Assembly (NCBI GenBank): GCA_963759155.1
Contig: CAVWXX010000006.1
Coordinates: 107,483 to 171,482 of the forward strand
Source: SZUA-36 sp963759155
Lineage (GTDB): Bacteria; Pseudomonadota; Gammaproteobacteria; Xanthomonadales; SZUA-36
Direction of reading: 5' to 3'
Length of the DNA: 64,000 bases
The notes beneath the pieces were generated by a model. That model did not search any database. It was not told where the DNA came from and saw nothing but the letters and a program-made list of their open reading frames with translations. Shown piece after piece: positions 44,024 through 53,518 of this stretch. Position numbers and translations under genes: made by a program. The stretch's first letter is position 1. Each line of letters starts with the position of its first letter.

Positions 44024-44782
44024 ATGATGACAGCAACCAATCCGAATTATCCTGGCAAGGAACTGGAATCCATGTCTTTTGCCATCAATTATCACAAGTG
44101 GATTGTTTATGAACTGGCACCATATTTTGGAGAAAATGTAGTTGAAGTTGGTGCGGGAGCCGGTGACCTAACAGCCATGCTCCTTCAAACTGAGCTAAAA
44201 CATCTCTATGCATTTGAACCCGCATCGAACTTGTTTCCATTACTTAGTAAAAAAATGGAGGGACAATCTCGTGTTTCGATGGTCAATGAATACTTTCGGC
44301 CAGAACATCTACTGCATGTTATAGACTCTGTACTTTATATCAATGTGCTGAGCACATTGAGGATGATAGTGGAGAACTTTCGATGGTTTACCGCACGTTA
44401 CGGTCCGGTGGCTATCTATTGTTGTTCGTTCCAGCTCTCCGTGGCTTTTTAGCAATGCGGATTCGAGTTTTGGACATTTCAGACGTTACTACAAAAAAAA
44501 TCTCGTGAAGACGGTAGAAAAAACCGGTTTTTCCATAGAAAAAGCGCATTATTTTGACCTTGCTGGTGTTCTGCCTTGGTATGTCAATTTTGTGCTACTG
44601 AAGAACTCATTCAATGGTCAAGTGTTGCGCTCTACGATAAAATAGTTGTTCCTCCCATGCGATTTATAGAAAACATTCTCAAACCACCGATAGGGAAAAA
44701 CATACTTATTGTGGCCCGAAAAAGAGTAAAGCAAATAAATTCTCATTATGCCAGCGCATTAGAGCTTGCGAGATTTAATTAG
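44024..44782 (+). CDS. Class I SAM methyltransferase (about three indels)
   Basis: About 252 residues read across breaks near 44351, 44442 and 44615. The start is intact: SFAINYHKWIVYELAPYFGE and motif I NVVEVGAGAGDLTAMLL. After one restored base the frame continues LYINVLEHIEDDSGELS, YRTLRSGGYLLLFVPAL; after the second, NADSSFGHFRRYYKKNLVK; after the third, ALYDKIVVPPMRFIENILK. This is the ubiquitous methyltransferase group found beside DPM1-like glycosyltransferases in surface-glycan loci. The substrate is unknown. Confidence 0.75.
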
Positions 44783-45068
44783 TTATTATTTTTCTGTGTG
44801 TCTGCCAAAGGCCTGAAGATGAACTGAGAACGGGTGCCAAAGTTCCTTAAAAATACATCTCGCGATTTCCTATATCGATGCCAGAATGGCCCTGCAACGC
44901 GAGCACCTTAAAGGCAACAGGCTGATCTGGCGTGATGTCGAGAAAGGTGGATAGGTTGTGAAGTCACCTGTTGATATTTTTGGATTACCACCCTGTTGAT
45001 GCTACTTGGCATTAGTCACGATTCAGTCAAAAAAATATCGTAAATCGTCACCCCCATAGAGGACACAG
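44783..45068. other. Gap with a possible coding fragment on the minus strand
   Basis: Between two methyltransferase genes. On the minus strand, 44951 down to a TAA at 44847 reads as a 34-residue peptide with protein-like composition (STFLDITPDQPVAFKVL, ALQGHSGIDIGN). It has no start codon and no family I can name. It may be the tail of a lost gene or chance. Confidence 0.25.
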
Positions 45069-45906
45069 ATGACAATTCGTAAATCTCTAAAAGCAATTAA
45101 ACCTATCTACAAGGCACGCATTTTTTACATCAATTTTCTGGCTTATATTAAATTCAATTTTGAATTGTTAAAAACAGGTACATCGTGACCGGAAATATCA
45201 TCAAGACCCAGCAAATGAAGTTGTCCCTCCTGCCAGACTACGCTACCGCGTACATGGAAGTCTGAACCGGGATTCATTCTTAAGTGTAGGGAGAAGAGTT
45301 GCGCAAGACATCTGTGATCTGTGTGCTATTGAAGGGCGGGACTTCTACTCGTTCGAAAATATTCTGGATTTTGGATGTGGAAGTGGAAGGGTTTTACGAA
45401 ACTTCCAAAATGCCCCTGAATCTTGCCAATTGTACGGCACTGATATCGACTCGGACCTCGTGAATTCGTGTAAACACAATCTTGGTAAGATTCAATGGAG
45501 CGTGAACGGGTATCAACCGCCATTGCCTTTTAAGAACTGCACTTTTGATTTGATTTATGCAATCTCTGTTTTTACTCACTTAGATGAAAAACTTCAACAC
45601 GATTGGCTTAGTGAACTTCAGCGCATTGCCAAACCTGGTGCAATTGTAATGCTATCCGTGCATGGTGAATCTTTTATCAAGTTACTAGATTTGGCTTCCC
45701 AAGAAGAGGCTCGATCACACGGATTTATCTACATCACTGGTACAAAAGGACTGTTAAAACTCGATGGGTTGCCTGATTTTTACCAAAGTTCTTATCACAC
45801 ACAAAAGTATATTAATCGGGAATGGTCTGCCTATTTCAACATCTCTAATTATATTCAACAAGGTATTGGTAGCAATCAAGACGTAGTGCTTTTACGAAAG
45901 ACTTAA
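45069..45906 (+). CDS. Class I SAM methyltransferase (one frameshift)
   Basis: 278 aa when one A is removed from the AAAAA of 45170-45174, giving LLKQVHRDRKYHQDPANEV. The ATG at 45069 is preceded by GAGGACACAG. Motif I is LDFGCGSGRVLRNF, followed by YGTDIDSDLVNSC, then FDLIYAISVFTHLDEKLQHD and RIAKPGAIVMLSVHGESF, a typical methyltransferase-11/25 layout. The end VVLLRKT is a normal C-terminus for the group. Substrate unknown; context suggests a glycan. Confidence 0.82.
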
Positions 45907-45920
45907 TTCGATTTTGTGGA

Positions 45921-46160
45921 TTGTTCAAAAGGACTGGATCATCCATACCTATATCTACCAATGACCCAAATCAATACCCCTCGCCTGGTTGTGCGTATGC
46001 TTACAACTTGGAATGGGAGGGAGTTCACGAAAAGAAACCTGATACTGAATTGGCGAATTATAGGAAAAACATTGCTTCCGGTGACTTTGTGGAACTGCAA
46101 CTGTTAATGCCAAATTCCGCTGCCGTTAAATTCCAAGCTATGGTTCTAATTATTGAGTAG
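45921..46160 (+). CDS. Short unidentified frame
   Basis: 79 codons (PSPGCAYAYNLEWEGVHE, ANYRKNIASGDFVELQLLMP) directly after the methyltransferase. Composition looks protein-like and beta-rich, but the ATG has no good ribosome site and I know no family. It may be the remainder of a longer gene broken upstream. An overlapping frame (45916-46107) looks less natural. Confidence 0.3.
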   Translation: MFKRTGSSIPISTNDPNQYPSPGCAYAYNLEWEGVHEKKPDTELANYRKNIASGDFVELQLLMPNSAAVKFQAMVLIIE

Positions 46161-46247
46161 TTGAAGCTGAGTAGTTTTGCAAAAGTGGCAAAATCAGAAA
46201 ATCAGTTGTCGCTGCCACAGCGCCAACAACCGCTTAGGTCATTAATT

Positions 46248-46936
46248 TCATCGTCTTAGGTTATATTTCAGAATACACCAGATTGCCCACATCCCATCTT
46301 TCCAACCTATTTTTTTGCCTTCAACATAAGTGCGTCCAAAATAACCAATGCCCACCTCGTAAATCCGGTATTGACCGCGTGCAATCTTTGCGGTGATTTC
46401 AGGTTCGAAACCAAATCGATTTTCTTCGATCTCAATAGACTGAATCACTTCTCGTCGGAAGGCTTTGTATCCCGTCTCCATGTCGGTGAGATTTAGGTTG
46501 GTGAACATATTGGACATAAAAGTCAGCAGCCCGTTACCCATGCGATGCCAGAAATAAAGCACGCGGTGTGGTCGGTTTCCTTTGAAACGGGAGCCATAGA
46601 CGATGTCTGCCTGATCGTTAAGAATGGCTCAATCATAACCGGGTAATCGCGTGGGTCATACTCAAAATCCGCATCCTGAACGATGACAATGTCTTTTGTT
46701 GCGTTGGCAAACCCGGTTCTTAGCGCTGCACCCTTGCCTTGATTTTTATCCTGATAGATTACACGGGCCAGTTTGCCATCGACATTATCCTTCAGCAATT
46801 CACGTGTGCCATCAGTTGAAAAATCATCAACAATTATGATTTCCCCTTCATCGCCAATTATATCAATGACAGATTGAACAACCTGTTCAATTGAACTAAC
46901 TTCGTTGTAACATGGAATGATGACTGATAAGTTCAC
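46248..46936 (-). CDS. GT2 glycosyltransferase, polyprenol-phosphate-sugar-synthase-like (one frameshift)
   Basis: 229 aa after restoring one missing base near 46628, which gives EPFLNDQADIVYGSRFKGNR. LSVIIPCYNEVSSIEQVV, EIIIVDDFSTDGTRELL and VIVQDADFEYDPRDYP are the GT-A motifs; METGYKAFRREV and RFGFEPEITAKIARG are typical of dolichol-phosphate mannose synthase relatives. The protein ends without membrane segments. Divergent from the LIC_10190-like membrane protein at 47133, a possible partner that would use the lipid-linked sugar. Confidence 0.83.
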
Positions 46937-47132
46937 AATAGAGTGACCTCAAAACTGAAGGAATTGAAAATGGTAAACAAGATTATCGGTGTGAATGGAT
47001 AAATTCAATGAATAATAGTGGGAAACCATGAAACTGCGAGATGAAGTTCCTTCTACTTTGTGTTTGTTATTGCGTATGCCAGTGTGCACTGGCTTTCTAA
47101 TGAGCGATTAAATATCGTTCACAATCAGCTAT

Positions 47133-48887
47133 ATGCTCGCCTTTTCCATAATATTTTATTTACTAGTGCTGATCGCAAGTCTTGGCGCTGGGACTATGTT
47201 GTGGAAAACCGTCTTGCAGAAGTTTTTTTCTGGAACAACAGTGTGTACTCAGCCATCGCCGATTGAACTAGCGATTGTCGGGCTGTTGGCAATTGGTATT
47301 TTAGTCGTGTTTCTGAATTTTTTTGTGCCGATATCTCAATGGCTATCCGTGCTAGTCCTCACTGCCTGTCTTATTACGGGTATAGTGAATTTGGTCGGCG
47401 CTTCAAAACCTAGGCTCCATGAGTTCCTGGCGCTAACCTCCATAGTCGTGCTATTTGCAATCTGGGGTTCTAAATTCATGCTTGCGTATGATGCTGGCTT
47501 GTATCATCTTCAGGCAATTAGCTGGATAAAAGATGAACCGATCGTAATCGGACTGGCTAACATACACGACCGATTCGGTTTCAATTCGTTTTGGTTCTCA
47601 GTTATGGCAGTTTTCTGGCTGCCGTTTTTTGAAGCAAAAGGGGTACTGCTGGCCAATTACCTTCCTGCAATACTTGTCCTTTTTATGCTAGTACATCACT
47701 TGTTATACACATCGAAATCCGGTGCTAAAACCTTTTCCACATCAACAACATTTGCACTTTTTTGTCTTGTAAGTTTTTCTGCGGCCCCGTCTATATTCCT
47801 GACGACTACAACATCGACCGATCTCGCTCCAAATGTTTATACATTATTATCAGCGTTGATATTTCTACGTGGCTTCGATAGCTCTAAGTATTCCACCGCT
47901 GAGTTAACCAAGGACTTTATGTTGCTATGGGTTATCGCAATATTTTCAGTGCTGGTGAAATTGAACTCAATCACACCAAGCATATTGGCTCTTATTTTCA
48001 CCTGGTATCACAAAGATGTGTTAAGCATATTTGTCATTAGGCGGATCGCTTTTTTCCTTTTCATTGTTACTTTTTTCTGGTTATTACGAAATTTTTTCTT
48101 AAGTGGCTGTCTGATTTTCCCGGTTGGGTTCACCTGTGCGGACTCAAACCTAATCGGCTGGAGCATAGGGCCAGACAATGCCGAAATGATGAAGTTGATC
48201 GTAGAGCGATGGGCAAAGGCACCCGGCGCAGATTTTATCCTCAATGGTACCAGTCGCCAATGGTTTGACCTGTGGCTAATAACCCCGGATAGAGGATTGC
48301 AGCTAACCTACGTAGCAAGGAAAGTGGCATATTCATCATTCATAGTGTTGTTATTTCTAACATTGCTATATATATTTCAAAAAAAAACCACAAGGCATGA
48401 TTTTTCTAATCGCAGACCCCTAGTCGGTGCCGGTTTTACAATGTTGGCAGCACTTCTCGGATTGGCTTTTGGGTTTATAACAGCCCCTGATCCACGGTTT
48501 TGGTGGGGTTCATTAATTACAATACTGATTCTCCCAGCAGCGATTGCACCTTACCTATTTTTTAAATACGACATTTCAATAGGCGCTCGTTCGATCTTTG
48601 CCGTGATTTTGCTTGCAGTATTTACAGCAGGCAATTACGCATTGGTCAGAGGTCCGTCATGGCAGGTCATTACCCAACCAAATAGAATTTACCAAACGAT
48701 TATTCCGGAAATTCAAACAAATTTGGGACAATTTACGGGAGTCGATATCAATATGCCTAAGGCAGGTGATAGATGCTGGTTAGCCCCTAAACCCTGCTCT
48801 CCTCCTCCCCATATAAATCTCGTTCAATCTCACATAGGACCATACACGGTGTTTATTAGAAAGATGGAGAACATGACTCTGAAATGA
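47133..48887 (+). CDS. Polytopic membrane protein, LIC_10190-like (putative glycosyltransferase)
   Basis: 584 aa, about 13 membrane segments, intact. The loop after the third or fourth segment has YDAGLYHLQAISWIKDEP and GLANIHDRFGFNSFWF, which I associate with the LIC_10190 family of LPS-locus membrane proteins first named in Leptospira. The general plan (acidic and His residues in the first large periplasmic loop) resembles GT-C glycosyltransferases. A short soluble tail has two cysteines (DRCWLAPKPCSPP). No biochemical role is known to me. It may use the lipid-linked sugar made by the GT2 encoded divergently next door. Confidence 0.7.
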   Translation: MLAFSIIFYLLVLIASLGAGTMLWKTVLQKFFSGTTVCTQPSPIELAIVGLLAIGILVVFLNFFVPISQWLSVLVLTACLITGIVNLVGASKPRLHEFLALTSIVVLFAIWGSKFMLAYDAGLYHLQAISWIKDEPIVIGLANIHDRFGFNSFWFSVMAVFWLPFFEAKGVLLANYLPAILVLFMLVHHLLYTSKSGAKTFSTSTTFALFCLVSFSAAPSIFLTTTTSTDLAPNVYTLLSALIFLRGFDSSKYSTAELTKDFMLLWVIAIFSVLVKLNSITPSILALIFTWYHKDVLSIFVIRRIAFFLFIVTFFWLLRNFFLSGCLIFPVGFTCADSNLIGWSIGPDNAEMMKLIVERWAKAPGADFILNGTSRQWFDLWLITPDRGLQLTYVARKVAYSSFIVLLFLTLLYIFQKKTTRHDFSNRRPLVGAGFTMLAALLGLAFGFITAPDPRFWWGSLITILILPAAIAPYLFFKYDISIGARSIFAVILLAVFTAGNYALVRGPSWQVITQPNRIYQTIIPEIQTNLGQFTGVDINMPKAGDRCWLAPKPCSPPPHINLVQSHIGPYTVFIRKMENMTLK

Positions 48888-48983
48888 TTACAATCGGTTT
48901 TTTGCTCTTTTTAAGTAGCAACGTGAAATAGGACTCATAACCCGGTTTAGCCATCAAATCTCCTCACCGTTACTAGCGCCTTA

Positions 48984-50081
48984 CTAGTCCCATATCAGAG
49001 GAGCGTTTGATAAAATATTTAACGTTTCTTCAGCACATCTCTGCCAAGAGTATTTCTTGACTTGACGGCTACCTTTACTTCGAAGCTCATCCGCATACGA
49101 GAGGTTGTTGGCCACCCGGTCAATGGCCTCGACAATTGATTTTGTTCTCTCGGGGTCAAAGTACTTGCCCGCATCGCCCACTATTTCAGGAATCGAGCCC
49201 TATCGCTACAGACTACCGGAATCCAAAATCATCGCTTCCAATGGAGGCATTCCAAAGCCTTCAAAGATAGGGGTAGACAAAAGCAGTCGCATTTTTATAC
49301 AGGCTGCCGAGGACTGAATCATCCCCGTCATACCAAAGGACTTGCTTTTCGGTTAAACCCAGTTGGGTGTGTGTGTTTTTCGAAGTGGAAAAACGGCCAC
49401 CACCGAAACAAACGAGATTGAAATTATTTTGTAGTTCAGCGCTACTGAAAAAGCGTTTAAGAATCCAGCGTAGCTTTCATAGCGATAATGTTATCCGTAA
49501 AACAAGATAAGGTAATTCCTGTAAAAGATGATTTTCAGCAAACTGCTTGTTATCTTGCTTATTCCATGGTGTATAAGGATACTTTTTTTGGATCCACACT
49601 GGTCAGCCTGATTAAATCATCCATGGTTTTTGCAGATACAGGATTAGATGGTCAGCCATTTCTACTGCCTTCTGTTTCAATTGGGAGTTTTATCAGATGA
49701 CGGGAAATCCTCGGGAAATAGTTCGTGGATCATGTCATGCACAGTAATCACAACTTTTGCATTCTTGTTATAAAACTTCCTTGTATGATTGTAATAAGTC
49801 GCATGCACGAGCTCTGGCTTGTTTTTTATCAACCACAACCGGTTAAATATCACATTTATCAATCGAATGAGCTTCCCGCTGTTAGGCAAACTAGGGATAT
49901 GCTTTCCAATTGCGATAGTGGGTTCAAGGTCAGTAAAATGCATGTTGCAATTTACTGCCGCTAAAAGAGTGGGTTCCACATTGTCAGTTGATATCAAATG
50001 ATTGGCCAATTCAACAAAATAACGTGATATGCCGCCGTACGATTGCGACGAAAATATTTGGTAGTCAAAAACTACTTTCAT
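48984..50081 (-). pseudogene. GT4 glycosyltransferase, broken by many indels
   Basis: Read from ATG 50081: MKVVFDYQIFSSQSYGGISR, then VHATYYNHTRKF and VVITVHDMIHELFPEDFP in one frame. After breaks come LKQKAVEMADHLI and SAKTMDDLIRLTSVDPKKVS, then DDSVLGSLYKNATAFVYP and FEGFGMPPLEAMI, and finally IPEIVGDAGKYFDPERTKSI with the C-terminal helix KKYSWQRCAEETL. This is a whole GT-B family 4 enzyme of about 365 residues with the E-x7-E motif region (FEGFGMPPLEAM) recognisable. At least five indels lie between 49190 and 49690. The correct frame may be intact in the real genome. Acceptor and sugar unknown. Confidence 0.75.
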
Positions 50082-50560
50082 GTCACAAATATAAATGATT
50101 TATTGATTAGATGGTTTAATGGGTTCATTACCCTAGAATAATAGCAAAATTGTGATCATAAGCAGGCTCAATAATGACTCTCGGGTTACTGAATTCTTTT
50201 TCTTATCTACCCTTTAATCGGCTTTTGGAAATGTTAGAAAGCCAAAGAAATAATACTCCTACTGCACTTCAATTTTATATTATGTAATTCTACCGCTATT
50301 CAAATCCAGATAGGACTAAGTGCGTGCCGTTTTCAGGCACTCCTCAAACTTTATCAGCATATTCGTCTACCTTGCAGTATTTTGTGTGGATTTAGGTAAT
50401 ATCGTCAGTGGCTCACAGGATTTTAAGCGTTCGAATCATGTTTTTTTTGATGCCGAAGCAACAAAGCAAAGTGTTAAATTTGTTTGTAGTGCTGAACCAA
50501 ACAAACGCCTGCTCTTGAATATTTTGTTAAAGTAGGGCACTTCGTAGAGAAAGGTCATAA
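50082..50560. other. 479-bp gap upstream of wzm
   Basis: AT-rich, no convincing gene. It holds two small inverted repeats (GGCTTT...AAAGCC near 50219-50245 and GTGCC...GGCAC near 50323-50340) without T-runs. A 71-codon frame at 50320-50535 has no family resemblance. It should contain the promoters for the minus-strand GT4 and for wzm. Confidence 0.45.
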
Positions 50561-51376
50561 ATGAAAATAACAATCAAAGCAGGGCATACCGAAAGCCATT
50601 ACTGGAAAGACCTATGGCGATACAGGGAATTGTTCTATTTTCTCGCCTGGCGTGATCTTTTGGTACGCTACAAACAGACAGTGATTGGAATTCTCTGGGC
50701 TGTTCTAAGACCATTACTTGCTATGTTGGCATTAACGCTAGTGTTTGGGAAGATAGCTAAACTGCCTTCGGGTGGTGTGCCATACTCGATTTTGGTGTTT
50801 ACAGCACTGTTACCCTGGCAGTTTTTCTCCAACTCTTTTTCAGGAGCAGGTGACAGTCTGATTAATAATTCCAGCATGGTATCTAAAGTGTATTTTCCGC
50901 GCATCATTATTCCCGCCACTAGTATAGTTGTCAGCTTTGTCGACTTTCTTATTTCTCTAGGTTTACTGGTTTTGTTGATGGCTTGGCACGGTTTTGTACC
51001 TAGTAGCCGGATTCTTTTGCTACCTTTGTTTTGCCTAATCGGGGTTGCAATCAGTCTTGGCGGAGGGTTATGGATGTCAGCTCTTAACGTTAAGTACAGG
51101 GATTTCCGTTACATCATTCCGTTTGTTGTTCAATTTGGTCTTTATGTATCACCGGTAGGATTCAGTAGTAACATCGTTCCTGAGAATTGGCGTTTTATTT
51201 ATTCTCTCAATCCAATGGTTGGCGTGATTGATGGATTTCGTTGGGCCATACTCGGAGGGGAAAGTCAGTTGTATCTGCCTGGGTTTCTGCTGTCCATTGT
51301 GACGATTATTATTGTTCTGGTGACCGGGTATGTTTACTTTCGAAAAACAGAAAAAATATTTGCAGATGTGATCTAA
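50561..51376 (+). CDS. wzm: O-antigen ABC transporter permease Wzm
   Basis: 271 aa, intact, six membrane segments. ABC-2 family permease that exports undecaprenol-linked O-antigen across the inner membrane together with Wzt. N-terminal amphipathic part YWKDLWRYRELFYFLAWRDL followed by RYKQTVIGILWAVLRPL, then VYFPRIIIPATSIVVSFVDF, ALNVKYRDFRYIIPFVVQF and YVSPVGFSSNIVPENW are typical. The ribosome site AGAAAGG lies about 7 bases before the ATG. The ATPase partner is not directly downstream as usual but about 5.5 kb away on the opposite strand (56855-58168). Confidence 0.92.
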   Translation: MKITIKAGHTESHYWKDLWRYRELFYFLAWRDLLVRYKQTVIGILWAVLRPLLAMLALTLVFGKIAKLPSGGVPYSILVFTALLPWQFFSNSFSGAGDSLINNSSMVSKVYFPRIIIPATSIVVSFVDFLISLGLLVLLMAWHGFVPSSRILLLPLFCLIGVAISLGGGLWMSALNVKYRDFRYIIPFVVQFGLYVSPVGFSSNIVPENWRFIYSLNPMVGVIDGFRWAILGGESQLYLPGFLLSIVTIIIVLVTGYVYFRKTEKIFADVI

Positions 51377-51386
51377 GGGCTCAAAC

Positions 51387-51467
51387 ATGACAAAGGGGAA
51401 CATGATTAGTATCATTGAAATTTGAAACAAATGTAGCAAATTCCATTTCCGAGGAAAAAACTGTTCC
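51387..51467 (+). pseudogene. Possible remnant of a wzt start directly after wzm
   Basis: Ten bases after the wzm stop an ATG opens a frame reading MTKGNMISIIEI, stop, NKCSKFHFRGKNCSV, stop. Dropping about ten bases (TTTGAAACAA) would give ISIIENV-SKFHFRGK, like the beginning of an O-antigen ABC ATPase (IENVSKxxxF). No ATPase motif follows before the next convergent gene. Short and speculative, but it sits exactly where wzt normally starts. Confidence 0.3.
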
Positions 51468-51548
51468 GTATAAAACTGGATTTAAAATCTACTTTAGTTT
51501 CTTGCGGCAATTGTCATTTGACTCTACCAAGCATTTATTTCTAGATTT

Positions 51549-52790
51549 TTAAGGCATTGACTCTCTGACGTACCGGATTGCTTCCAGTAACCTTTCCCCC
51601 ATCAATCGCTTGCGATAGTCGCCAATATCAATCAATTCGTTTTTCGCAGGCCGACTGACGTTTTGCTCTAGGTACGCCTTAATCTTGATTGCGAGATCTG
51701 TAGCTGAACCAGTCTTGAAATAGAAAATGTTCTTTTCCCCATCAATTTCCCGGTTTATGGGAATATCTGAGATTATTGTCGGCACACCAAGGGAAACAGC
51801 GTCATATACAGACCCACCACCAGGCCCCCCTTCAAAAAAAGTTGGTTAAAGCAACGCAAGGGAATTTTTCATGATTTCAATTTGATCTCTTTTGGGGATA
51901 TGTCCAAGGAAATGCACACGATCCTCGACCCCCAGTTCACGCACTTCATTTTGCAGATCACGAATGTAGTCGGGGTAACGATGATCAGCCATCTTGCCAG
52001 TGCACACAATGTGAAGATCATCTTTGATCAAACCATTCACCAAGAGGGCCAGCGCCCGAAAAGCTGTGCTGTGTGACTTGTGAATCCAGAACTGATTGGA
52101 AATTAGTAAGTAGCGTGACGGCAGCCCATAGCACTCAGCAACATCCGTATCACCGACTTCCAGCCAACTCTTCACTGGCGCGGCGGAGAAGGGCAGATTG
52201 AAGATCTTGCATTCACGTTTCTGGAAAAACTTGTTGATATCCATCTTCACTGATGCGGAATTTACTATTACTGCCTCAGCGTCGCGAAGCATGGTTGCAA
52301 ATCGGATATCTCTGCTCAGACTATCATCGGCACTGAAATAATCAGCTAAATATTTGTGCTGGAAATCAAATATATACCCAACCCAAGGAAACGGAAATGT
52401 CTTGCCAAGTGAATGGAATGTGGGTATTACGACACTGGCCTCTATTTTCTGCAGAGCGGGAATCAAGCCGGTCGTCGCATTAAACTCGACAAACTCAATT
52501 CTGCCATCTACACTGCCAAAATAATCAGGGAAAGATGCATCGTAAGCTGGCTCTGATCTTGGTAAAAAAAACTTTCTCTGCCTGATAATCTTTACAACAG
52601 TATCCCGGGCAACCCAACTCAAATCGGTGAACGAATCAACCTTATTTTTTACTGGCAGCAACAAGAACACCCTTATATTGCAGGTGTCTTGCATAGAAAG
52701 AAGGGCATTTGCAATATTGCGTAGAAGATCAATTCCACCACCCCATCCAATATTTTGCCCGAGTAAGGCGATATTCAGCTTGTTCTTCAC
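51549..52790 (-). CDS. GT4 glycosyltransferase with an in-frame stop at codon 315
   Basis: One reading frame of 413 codons interrupted only by TAA at 51846-51848, where relatives would have an ordinary codon (CAA would give LALLQPTFFEGGPGGG). N-terminus LNIALLGQNIGWGGGIDLL; middle YLLISNQFWIHKSHSTAFRA and VRELGVEDRVHFLGHIPKRD; after the stop FFEGGPGGGSVYDAVSLGVP and TIISDIPINREI, the donor-binding end of GT-B family 4. Its start overlaps the formyltransferase stop as ATGA, so it belongs to the perosamine operon and is a good candidate for a perosaminyltransferase. The break is a substitution-type stop, unlike the indels elsewhere. Confidence 0.8.
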
Positions 52791-53518
52791 GTCTTGAAAT
52801 CGTTATCAGTTAATAAATCCAGATATTCTTCAATCGTATAAATAAGCTTCCCAGCAAATCTCGCTGGAGGATATGGCGGGAAGTTTAGTGCCCGAATGAA
52901 TCGTGCAATATACTCAATTTCCCAAGAAGAATTTATTTCACCGTTGTGTGGACAACCGCGACTATAGTATGACGATTCTCCTGTTTGTGGCTCTCCGGCG
53001 ATTCCAGCAGCAACAATATTGAATGCTTTTTGAAAATATTTCATACTTTCGAACATTGTCCGCAAATATAACGTTTGCTGAGTGTCCCATTTTTCAATTT
53101 TAATGGGGCGTTGAAATATTATCGAACCAGTATCAAAGTCCTCGTCAATATAATGATAAGAAAAGCCTGTCTCAGATTCACCATTGATTATGGCCCATGT
53201 GAGACTGCTGCATCCTCGGTATCTGGGTAGCAGAGAAGGATGAAGATTGAATATTTTTCCGCAACAACTGTCAATCACAGATTTTTTGATGAGATAGCGA
53301 TAATAAACACTACAAATAACGTCAGGGTTGAACGGAAGCCTTGCCTTTGAAATGTTTTCTAGTAAATAGGGGACCTCTAGTTTCTGGCAGTGATCAATGA
53401 CACTTGGAATGTGGCTAGGGTTCTTATGAGTAAAAACAAAAACCTCATGCCCTTGTGCCACAAGTGTATCCAGTGCTTTACATCCACTCCAGTTGTATCC
53501 GCATAATATTACGTTCAT
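52787..53518 (-). CDS. Sugar N-formyltransferase (methionyl-tRNA-formyltransferase-like)
   Basis: 243 aa. The formyltransferase fold has FNLHPSLLPRYRGCSSLTW with the catalytic Asn/His and HYIDEDFDTGSIIFQRP with the catalytic Asp. It uses N10-formyltetrahydrofolate. Much shorter than Fmt and lacking its C-terminal domain, it matches the class that formylates 4-amino-4,6-dideoxyhexoses. It overlaps the perosamine synthase stop and the GT4 start by 4 bases each, so it is co-translated with both. The likely reaction is GDP-perosamine to GDP-N-formylperosamine, as in the Brucella O-chain pathway (WbkC). That is inferred from context. Confidence 0.85.
   Translation of the reverse strand: MNVILCGYNWSGCKALDTLVAQGHEVFVFTHKNPSHIPSVIDHCQKLEVPYLLENISKARLPFNPDVICSVYYRYLIKKSVIDSCCGKIFNLHPSLLPRYRGCSSLTWAIINGESETGFSYHYIDEDFDTGSIIFQRPIKIEKWDTQQTLYLRTMFESMKYFQKAFNIVAAGIAGEPQTGESSYYSRGCPHNGEINSSWEIEYIARFIRALNFPPYPPARFAGKLIYTIEEYLDLLTDNDFKT

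Noticed and set aside
50320..50535. 71-codon plus-strand frame upstream of wzm
   Set aside because: No ribosome site, no homology pattern, and it lies in an AT-rich promoter-like gap.
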